Position numbers and translations under genes: made by a program. DNA of 64,000 nucleotides from Ectobius pallidus (Eukaryota; Arthropoda; Insecta; Blattodea; Ectobiidae): assembly GCA_964059195.1 (NCBI GenBank), contig CAXKWD010000009.1:47897160-47961159 (forward strand), written 5' to 3'. This document shows, in pieces, positions 55,301 through 64,000 of this stretch (within the stretch, counting starts at the first letter, position 1; each line of letters starts with the position of its first letter). Under the pieces are notes generated by a model that saw only the letters and a program-made list of their open reading frames with translations, was not told the DNA's origin and searched no databases.

Positions 55301-58300
55301 CATGACGTTGAATATCATAGGTTAGAACTTGACAAACATCTTAAGAGCAATGTTGTAGCATGGAACTTACAAAGTGGTTAAGTGCCAAAAATACACAAAA
55401 ATGAGATTTTGTATAATAGGACATACAGGGCAAATGAGCTATCAGTAACCTTGCCAAATTTTCTTTAGCAGATTTCTTTGCAAATAACTATGTACCATTG
55501 AAGAGGACCCTAGTGCTATGATCTTATAAGTCATCCTATAAAGTGGTGGTTTATAAGTTACAAGTATGCCATACAATAAAATACAAGGTGTAAGAGATTG
55601 CATAAATCATCCAATTCCATGAATCATCTGAAGCCTCTTCCGTAACTATAGTAACTGAAGCATGTATTCCTTTTCATGAAGGGATTCAAAGTAGAAGAAA
55701 ATTGATACCATTCACTGAGATTCATCTCATCCATACTGTAAGCAGCTTTCTTTGGAGGTTTGCTATTTCGTTTATCCTTTGGAACACATTTACTTCCATA
55801 GTTCTTACATATGGTGATTACATAAAATAATGTTTCCATGACTAATAATTTAAACTGAGCATTGAGGAATGTTTTGCTGAATTCCAGAACAGCAATACAT
55901 ATTAGTCCCAAAAAGGATAAAATTAAAATTCAGCAAAAAATTCAATTAACAATTGTTGCTTATAACTACCCTCCAGAGAATTTTTGCAAACTGTTTCAAA
56001 TAAAAGTTTTAGCTCTTAGTGTAAGCACCTCATGTACAAAATTTAAATCATTAGAGCCATTTTTGAGAAAACTGCAAAAAATGAACGTTTCTTCACTTCA
56101 AGTGGCATTAAAAGTACGGAAAGAGAAAGTCATCCCCAAAATGTACCTAACTAAAACATAAAATTTTGTTTTATACATTTTTTTGTTCTTGAGCTAGACT
56201 GTTCACAGACATGTTTCTGAAAATAGCATTTTTAGATTCAGGATACCTCAAAAAATGTATTTACGTTAAAAACTCATAGTTAAATTTTGAGAACAAACAC
56301 AATAACTTCCACTACCTATAGTATGGGCAGATGATATTATAAGTTTATTTTTCTAACAAGAAGTCTGAAATCTGCTAATGAAGGCAGATGTGACTTCACC
56401 ACACTTTCCTAACCAGGACAAATTTTCCTATACAGAATGCAATATAAATATCTTCAGCAAGTAACTTATCCCTTTAATAAAATAACATCTAAGTTTGATG
56501 CATTCTTGATACACTGTAGATTAATGAATTTCCATAACGATGTTGCTAGGGGTCTACAGGAATATTTAGAATGAGTCTAGGTATGTCTTGGGACAGCCAA
56601 CTAGTCTCAGCGTCAGCAACCTGAATTCCATCCCAGGACATGCAGAATATGATTCATCAAACTTAGTCTAAAAGCTCTAACCTTTTTTCACAGCAACCAT
56701 TTTAGTCAAAATAATTTTGAGAACCAGTAATTTTTATAGCCTCCAAAATTGTTCTTATAGATATCTTTTTTTTTCCCCCAAAAAATTAATTTAATGTATT
56801 TTTAGAAGACTCTATTGTTAAATTCATTAGTTTCTTTCAACAATTTCTTCATAGGGTTAATTAAAAACTAATTAAAATCATATAAATAATTCAACAATAA
56901 CAATGTGTTTTCTGCACTCAATGGAACCAGAGATAGCAATCTGTTTGGCACATTTACATTTGAACATGTCCGCATTGGCATACTTCACCTTTTAAATGGA
57001 CAATTATTAATCATTTCCTTGTACATTGAATATAGTGATAATAAAACAATTATTATTGATTTTCATAGCAGAATTCAAAGATTGGGGATAAAAAAAATAA
57101 GCACATTCACTTGAAATGTAGGGGACCAATATTATCTAAAAACACAATCCGAATTTGCACATTACCAAAAAAAGAAAGAAAAAGAAAAAAAAAGACAGAA
57201 AGATATTATATAACATAGCAGATGGTAGTATATTCTGAATGAAGCAATCTTAGAAGTTTACAGCCTTACACAGCAAAACCAACTAATTTCATTTGGACGG
57301 AAGTAAGATTTATAAGTTCTTGGATTCTTAAAGTAAGCGAGCTAAGGTTATTTTTTAAAATTGGCAAGATCAGGCTTATCCAAGTTGTAGACCATAGAGT
57401 AGAATGTTGTGAAATAAGCACATTATAATTATATAAAACCATATAAATCTTGAATAAACCACCATCCAGGATTTTTTGGTCCCCTAACTTTATAGACAAT
57501 ACCTGTTCTAGGAGTTAATTTTACCAAGATACTTTCTAGTTTTTTCTCAAAACCTTTCGATTTCTCCTTTTTTTTTTTCCATTGAGCTGAGCAGTAAAAT
57601 TATTTCTGCAGATGGGTTGTAAAAATCAGTTTTACTAATGATCACAGAAACAGAAATTTAGGAAATAATTTTTATAAAAATGGCAAAAAAACACTTGATT
57701 GGAACAATAAATTATTGTTACCATAAAAATGTTTCAATCAAGTTTAAGTATTATTCTGAAAAGTTTAGAATATAACTGGAGCACACTTAACGTATTTTAT
57801 ATTCTTTTCATACATCGTATTTTTTATATAAGATTCTTGACAATATATATATTATATCAGAACATCAAAGATTATTTGCTCTGGGTTTTTTTAACATAAA
57901 ACTGTAAAACAAACACAAACTGTCTAGAAAAAGAATGCATCCACTTCTACATTATAATTCATGAGTTTTATTCGTAACTTCAAGAAATTATGCCTAACGT
58001 AGCTTCCATGAAAAAATTTATAACAACATGATTCTATTTCAAACACAGGTAGTCCATCTAGTCTCATACAAGATACATACCTACTAGTAAGTTACCATCT
58101 TCCAGCCCTTCAACTGATGCATCAGTAACCTCAATCCTCCTATCCTATCCTATCCGAAGAGATTATTCATCCATACATGACCCTAATATCACTGCTTACA
58201 AAAATGAAATGGTGCAATGGAAATCACAATTTTCTGATACTAAAACAGACGAGTTCTGTTCAAAAGGTTCAATGTTTCATTTTTTTTTTCATCTCCCTGG

Positions 58301-58439
58301 TCCTACACACCGAGTAGTACATTTTTATGGAAATACTACAGCTTCCCATAGATACCCCATATAGCATGCAGGTTTATTTAAAGTAAGTCAAAAACATGAG
58401 AGTCAAAGCATTGAAGCAGGAATTGAAAGACCATGCATA
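52324..58439. other. Unassigned AT-rich DNA, 6 kb
   Basis: No recognised gene or element. It includes a 31-bp tandem repeat of AGTTATTATACAATCTTAAA (53504-53560) and an A-rich run at 57168-57196. A 95-codon minus-strand frame (55624-55911) is somewhat protein-like towards its end, but has no motif. Confidence 0.4.
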
Positions 58440-58827
58440 TCAATCATGATGTGCTTTGCCGCAAAAAGGAAAAATAATTATTTTTTACAGGGAATATACC
58501 CCTGCCAACAATCGGATATGGCAGCCTGATGGGCTAAACAACAATGAATGGAGAACTACTCTTAAAATGACAACAAATGTGTGTCCGCTGAACGCCATAC
58601 CAGGCAGATCCGAAGACGGAAACCATAGTCACCATTATGGCAGTGAGAACGAAACTCTTGCACATGTCTTAGGAACATGTCCTCATAGTGAAATGCTTAG
58701 GATATCAAGACATCACACAACTAGAGCCCTCATTGCCAAAGTCATAATGAATGAAAATCATACTGTGCACCAGGAAGTTCACAAAATTTCTCAAGAGGGG
58801 CCTGTCAGCAGATAGATATATTAGCTA
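58440..58827 (+). pseudogene. R2-type non-LTR retrotransposon fragment, part 1 (zinc motif before the endonuclease)
   Basis: The frame carries GLNNNEWRTTLKMTTNVCPL, AIPGRSEDGNHSHHYGSENE, ETLAHVLGTCPHSEMLRISR and RHHTTRALIAKV. This is the region linking RT to the restriction-like endonuclease in R2-group proteins. The usual Cys-x2-Cys before ETL is changed here (HSHHYG), so the zinc site is damaged. A frameshift lies near 58805, after which the other frame reads QQIDILA up to a Helitron at 58828 and resumes beyond it at 59906. Upstream RT sequence is missing. Confidence 0.7.
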
Positions 58828-59905
58828 CTAGCTTAAAAGGCCCGGCGTCGCTCGGGTTTTGTATTTTGTTAATGCGAAAATAACTTATGAAGGACTTTCG
58901 ATTTTCAAACTCTAGGTCTTTATATAGGTATTAAGAATTTGAAATGGGGAAGAACGACTTATCACACACAAACTATTCCCTCAGAAAATGCTAGATAGGC
59001 TATAGCTTATTATAGCTTATAGCAGATCCCCACGGCTTCTCCCAAGATAATTAATTGAAAGATTAACAATTAAGAGCAAAATAATTAAAATATTATATTT
59101 ATTAACACTTTGCACGCGAAACATTCATAGGTGTAAACTAAACGATTGATAGGCCTAATTAATGAAACAGCTATAAATCCGGCTTTGAAGTGAATTTCAC
59201 GATTAGAAAATAAATGGAAAAATGCAGTATTCGAAAGATTATGAGAATTGAAATCGATTAAACTCACGATAAAAAAAAGCGCGTAAATGTATTTGACAGA
59301 CAGACATAGTACATTAGTTTTTATTTATATAGGTGAAGAATGGAATAAGCCTACTGAGGCCGTGATTTCTATATTCATTTGTCCAGACTTATAATTCCGT
59401 TACATTTCAGGCAGATTTAACGACCCTACATAAGATATTTTAATTACGATTACATATAAAAACGTTGTAGCCAGGACCCCGAACTAAGCAACTTCCCCGG
59501 AATTTTCTGTAAACTATATTCCATGTCAAATAAAATATGTTTAACATTACCTTATCGACATCTATAGCTTTTATAATAACCTGAGATATCCATTGCCTTT
59601 CATAGCGATCGCGACGATATTATTTCCAAGGTATGACAATAATAGACAAAGCCTTCTGCAATTGATTTGACCACTGAAATGAATAACTCAAACCTGATGC
59701 TTCGAAAGCGTAAAAAATGCACGTTTTCTTGCAGTTTTTCACTCATAAGTCGCGGACGAAGGCTAAAATTAAAAATGTAGTGTGACAGAAACCTTCCCGG
59801 GAATGTACCCGACAACTTCCCAAAGTTTCATGGCGATCGGATGAATGGTGTAGTAATGCATAAAGGACACACAGACACACATACATTCATTTTTATATAT
59901 ATAGA
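58828..59905 (-). mobile_element. Non-autonomous Helitron, complete, inserted A|T
   Basis: On the minus strand it starts TCTATATATATAAAAATGAA (5' end at 59905) and ends CCCGAGCGACGCCGGG, nine bases, CTAG (58831-58828). TC start, CTAG end, a GC-rich hairpin about ten bases before the end, and insertion between A and T without duplication are the Helitron rules. All four are met. Removing it rejoins the R2-type frame exactly (LA-ISPDSSS), which confirms both ends. It has no Rep-helicase gene, so it depends on another copy. Confidence 0.92.
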
Positions 59906-60040
59906 TATCACCAGATTCTTCTTCAGATTACATCATTGACTCAACAATGACAAAAATCAGCCTTGAGACACATAACAGAAATCTGGCATTGGTAATTAAC
60001 ATGGATATCACACAGTGCTTGTATGACAATCTTGGCAAGT
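59906..60040 (+). pseudogene. R2-type retrotransposon fragment, part 2 (start of restriction-like endonuclease)
   Basis: Continues from 58827 across the Helitron as ISPDSSSDYIIDSTMTKISL and VINMDITQCLYDNLGK, then stops. The IID-x-T pattern is the beginning of the restriction-like endonuclease core in R2-group elements; the rest of the domain is missing or unrecognisable. Confidence 0.6.
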
Positions 60041-61256
60041 AACTGCAGTAAGGCTACTCTTAGCTTGTTCAGTTGTCTGTAGATGTTTTAATTGCACAGA
60101 CTAATTTCTTCACCTGTACTGGAGTACCACCACACGCACACTGGTGGTTACTGATTATATTACTGCTATGAGAGTTCACATCATAATTTCTAACACGTGA
60201 CCCAATGCACTACTTTCTCTTAATTTATAACGACAACAATATTTTTGTAGGCTTGTTTTGTTACAGGAATTGTAGCTGTACCTGTAACTGTTCTCTAGGA
60301 GAAGTCTGCCCCTGCTAAATTTTTCAAGTTTATTTTCATGTTTAATTACTGCAAATTTTTAATTTGCACTCTGATTATTTACGCATTTGCTTTTAATTTC
60401 AATATAATCCACAGAATCATTACTGATTAGCTTAGCTCTAGGCAAATAATTCTCTTGACAAAATTAAATATATATTAATTAACGAATGAAAAAATGCCCA
60501 TGGCATAAATTTCATTAACACGGGTACTGACAGGACTGTTAATGGTAATTCTCAAAATGTTGTACGTAATGGGCCTTTTTAAAGTATTCCTGGGCCGCAG
60601 TGCAACGAATGATACATGTATGAACAGAGCCTGTAGCTAAAACATGTTGTTCTCCTTGAAAAACCTTGCCACTATGATACTGTAGAAGAGTGGACTCTGC
60701 AGGGTTCAGAGTGAACGTCTTGGGAAAACAAACAACAGATGTTGCTCTATAACCATTGAAAATTATACATATAAAATGTAAAAATTTTATAGAAACTGTA
60801 TCAGCTATCATTTCCTGAAGTTAGGTACAAAACTCGTAAATCTCCTGATATGTATGCTTGGATTAAAATGAAAAAAGAAAAAATTATGAACGACATATTG
60901 ATGAATTTGCCAATATCTCTCTTTAGAGTTAACAATGGTTCAGTGTATTAACCCTTTCAGTGCTAACATATTATTCACTATGCAAACTGAAACTGAATTA
61001 ATTTGCGAATTTCTTTTATAATCATAAATAGACAAACAAATGCAAATAATTTGTCAGTTTCTTCTGAAACAAAGAGCACAGTATTTCTTGAAGTAGAGAG
61101 TAATTTAGGCAACCCTGGGAAAGCCCACATGATATTAAAACACAGCAATGTTATAATGCATGGTGCAATGTATCGCCTGAAATATTTAGCTACAGATGGT
61201 AGCTCAAGGCAGAGGAGAGGGAACTGATGGTGTCAGGATGTAGACAACAGATAACA
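60041..61256. other. Unassigned spacer
   Basis: AT-rich. A minus-strand 90-codon frame at 60539-60811 is somewhat protein-like but unrecognised and unsupported. Confidence 0.35.
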
Positions 61257-61290
61257 CTATATGCCAGGGGTGGCCACTAACATTAACTTT

Positions 61291-61672
61291 CTGTATCTGT
61301 ATCTGGTACCCTATGATCCCCAGGTGGGGCGAAGGGGCCTCCAAGCGGAGGTTTCATTACCTATACTAATTTTGATATGCTTATTTTCCGAGAGAGGGTA
61401 GAGGGACAGGTGGTAAGCCCATCGCCTCGCAACCCCCCTCTGGAAACTAAGTATTTCTTGGACGTGAAAGGGCCGAGAAATTTTGTCCAGAGGCTCTAAT
61501 TTAGACTTGGAGTTCTTTTACGTGCCGTAAATCTACGACACGGGACCCCCAGCTTAAAGTCCCATGCCCAGGATTTTTACGTCCTGAAAAATCCATCGAC
61601 CGCGGCCGGGTTTGATCCCGCGCCCTGCGGATCTAGAGGCGGGCACGCTACCTCTAGACCACCGCGGCCGAC
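61291..61672 (-). mobile_element. tRNA-derived SINE, 382 bp, with 12-bp target duplication
   Basis: On the minus strand the head is GTCGGCCGCGG followed by the A box TGGTCTAGAGG (plus 61651-61661) and the B box CGGGATCAAACCC (61608-61620), spaced as in a tRNA gene. The tail is repeats of ATACAG. AACATTAACTTT flanks it at 61279-61290 and 61673-61684. RNA polymerase III would start near 61672. The unrelated body contains hairpin-like GGCCTC/GAGGTT words. Confidence 0.9.
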
Positions 61673-61754
61673 AACATTAACTTTGGGAGTCGCAAATTTA
61701 TGAAGCTGTTCGAAGTGAACCACATTGTTTTTACTATACACATAAACATTATTG

Positions 61755-62400
61755 TTAAATTACACAACAAGAAATAAGATTTTTCTTTTGAGAAGTGCTC
61801 TTTCGAGTGTTCATTTTTGCTATTAGTTGTTTGAAATCTGACTGATAATTGGTAAGCGCAGTTCGCACGAGTTCACTTAAATGTTCTTCAGTTAGTTCAG
61901 ATCGATATTTATATTTAACGAACTTAAGCGTACAGAGATTCATACACACAAGCAGTCCCAAATATCGAGATAAGTCTCTTTCGTTAGTAGTTATTTTTCT
62001 TCTGGAACTTTCTTCCAAAATTCTATGGCCGAAACACATATTCATTTAAGTCCTTCTTGCAGTTCTACTAGCTCCAACTCTACTCCAACTGTATCCTTTG
62101 TAATTGGTATGAAACAGGACAGCCATCGCCCACAACATCAACAGCAAAAGGATTTTCCAGGAATGAAAATGAAGGTTTAAGTGTTCTCAAACCATTAAAT
62201 CTGCCACTTATTTTTTTGGAAGACCAGACATTTTACACAAATAATCATCTTCTGTTTCCACCTGAACACCAGGAAGGCTTTCAGTAATTTTCTTCAAATA
62301 TTTGAAAAGAGCGAATGTTTTAGTCTCAAAGTCTTTTCGAAAGAGTCTTAATTTGCTCTGAAAATTAAATACACTCTGCGCTAAATCAGAAATAAGTTTT
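61755..62400 (-). pseudogene. C-terminal part of a hAT transposase (ZBED/SCAND3-like)
   Basis: Reading down the minus strand: LRLFRKDFETKTFALFKYLK, CKMSGLPKK, SGRFNGLRTLKPSFSFLENP, then after breaks ESSRRKITTNERDLSRYLG and KYRSELTEEHLSELVRTALT to the stop. The last words match the dimerisation region of hAT proteins (RxxLTxEHL...). Catalytic parts are absent. Confidence 0.65.
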
Positions 62401-62558
62401 CACTTCCTCGTAATGTTTTCATTAAATCATAATAACTATATACTTTTTAAAACCTGTATCATATATTTACTCTTGGCTTGGTTTCAAGAGCAGCACGAGA
62501 TTGGCTCAAAAGCCGCATGAAGCTTGCAAGCCTCGTTGTGGCCACCCCTGCTACATGC

Positions 62559-64000
62559 TTACACCCTTTGTTTGGCTTTCAAGGAGAATTTCTTTCATCT
62601 ATAGGCATGCAAAATGGCGCGTCATATATACTCAACAATAGCACGGCCAGCAGTGATGCATGCTGACACATGTATACAGCTGTAGCAGTGAAAGGGTTAA
62701 GACAAAAACGTATATGATAATATGTCAACATGTCCCTTTTGAGTTAACATTTTAATTATTTGGTGCATTGATTAAATTACCGCTTAATTCACTTAACTCC
62801 TAAAAAATACTCTTCAGCTCTTGCAACCACTTAGAAAGTTTGACAATGTCAAGACAGAGATATTTGGCTAAGTTATTTAACATGTCTTACAAGATGGCAA
62901 GTACCAATACTAAATTATTTTTCCTGAGACTCTAACAGAACTTCTAACAAATGAAGACAAAATTCACAAAATTCTCTGAATTCACATTCGAAGGAAGCAT
63001 GTATAAATTAAAAGATGGGATTCCTCCTTTTCAATAGGTAGAATGTTACAACAGTGAAGTATTCTTGCAACTTATGGTGACAAAAATAAGTAGACTACAT
63101 TCTGCAAACCTATAAAAAAAAAGTAGTATACCACTCTTTTACCTTCAATAAAAATATACACTGGTTGTACTGACTATTAAACACTTTAGCTATTGACAAG
63201 ATGGTTTCCATTCTCTTTATCTGACTGCAACTGCCAATAGGGCTCTATTTTATCAACACTTCAAAAAAGTGTAGCAACAAAATTATTACCAAAACAAATA
63301 CTACACATTACTCTTATACCATTGTTTTCCTTCCCAATATAACATTTGGTAACAACGTGCAAGGAACATCCATCAAACAAGAGTTGCGCTGGAAGGGAGA
63401 TATAAAAAAATTAAACAACTTTAAACAGCTCTTCATCAGTAATTTTATACAGGCATTTTTCTGAACAAAGAGGTTTTTTTCAACAAGGCTAAAAGAGATG
63501 CCAGAAAATCCTAAACACAGCATGTTTATTACGAGCTGTCTCCCAAAACTGTTTTAACAGCTTAGTTTTAGATATGCAGATATATACGTATGTATATATA
63601 TATATACACACACACATGCATTACATTTTAACAACTGCACTGACAGACTGGGTGAAGCAATTGAACTAATATATAGGAATAAAAGACAATCAACCAATTC
63701 TTGCTTTCTGGATAACCTTGTGTAAAATTATACATTTTCTCACTCTCCGAGCTTGCAAAATGGCCAATTATACATTCTTGGCTATAATGGAAGCACAACA
63801 CTTTCTGAGTATTGAATTAAAACTATTTTTAAATAATTTAGCGAACAATATAACTGCCTCCATTTCATTAACACTGAACATTGGAATCACTAAAGTGACA
63901 TAATAAAAATTCATTTTAAATTTCATTCCTCTTCAAGTCTTTCTCTTCTATACATGGACAAAGTGTATAAGAAGAAATCACTCTCCTTTTAAATATTATT
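62559..64000. other. Unassigned AT-rich DNA
   Basis: No gene or element recognised. A (TA)n(CA)n microsatellite lies at 63591-63617. Confidence 0.4.

Larger units (their letters stand above)
61265..62550 (-). mobile_element. Short decayed hAT transposon with 8-bp duplication, carrying a SINE
   Basis: Ends CAGGGGTGGCCAC and, inverted, CAGGGGTGGCCAC. Flanks CTATATGC (61257-61264) and CTACATGC (62551-62558) match at seven of eight. Without the SINE it is about 0.9 kb. The right half is a transposase remnant. Confidence 0.88.

Noticed and set aside
55624..55911. 95-codon minus-strand frame ending YYSYGRGFR
   Set aside because: Could be a terminal exon, since a CAG acceptor-like site lies inside, but no partner exon, motif or conservation evidence is available.
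60539..60811. 90-codon minus-strand frame
   Set aside because: Protein-like in the second half but no recognised family and no exon borders.

Overview
This is a transposon-dense window of an animal nuclear genome. The gene structure (introns with GT-AG borders), the mobile-element mix (BEL/Pao LTR element, EN-RT-RNase H non-LTR elements, hAT, mariner, pogo-like, Kolobok-like, Sola-like, Helitron, tRNA-derived SINE) and the AT-rich composition fit an arthropod with a large genome. An insect such as a cockroach-like polyneopteran is my guess only; nothing here fixes the species. No bacterial gene, tRNA gene, rRNA gene or CRISPR array was seen.

Layout. 1-5 kb: unassigned DNA, a promoter-like patch with two TATCGATA boxes, and a transposase-free hAT element. 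5.1-10.4 kb: the 3' half of an RT-RNase H retrotransposon, split by a 3.9 kb DNA transposon that itself carries a palindromic mariner derivative. 10.4-14 kb: a second non-LTR retrotransposon on the minus strand with ORF1 and a once-frameshifted ORF2. 14.8-19.8 kb: a long candidate inverted-repeat unit holding a pogo-like element. 20.5-24.1 kb: two THAP-domain genes, one decayed and one intact with a clean intron. 26.1-31.5 kb: a non-LTR retrotransposon with both ORFs open and catalytic residues present.

31.6-47.1 kb: the one confidently recognised host gene, RMI2 (RecQ-mediated genome instability protein 2), as two exons that splice to exactly 147 codons. Its 15.0 kb intron is a nest: a DNA transposon holding a BEL/Pao element with LTRs identical by eye; then a jockey-like RT fragment split twice, by a DNA transposon (which holds a Kolobok-like THAP element) and by a curious element filled with a degenerate T-rich GGATTTTT tandem repeat.

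48.9-51.9 kb: a decayed hAT transposon. 52-58 kb: mostly unassigned. 58.4-60.0 kb: an R2-type retrotransposon fragment split by a Helitron. 61.3-62.6 kb: a short hAT with a SINE inside.

The most interesting system is a set of three DNA transposons sharing the terminal motif GGGTCATTCCA (one end of the first differs at one base) and 4-bp target duplications (AGAG, TTCT, ATTA). Two sit inside retrotransposon reading frames, and removing each with one copy of its duplication rejoins the frame exactly, which fixes their ends. Two of them, plus the separate pogo-like element, carry multi-copy 13-16 bp motifs clustered near their ends, each element with its own motif. This is what one would expect of transposase or accessory-protein binding arrays.
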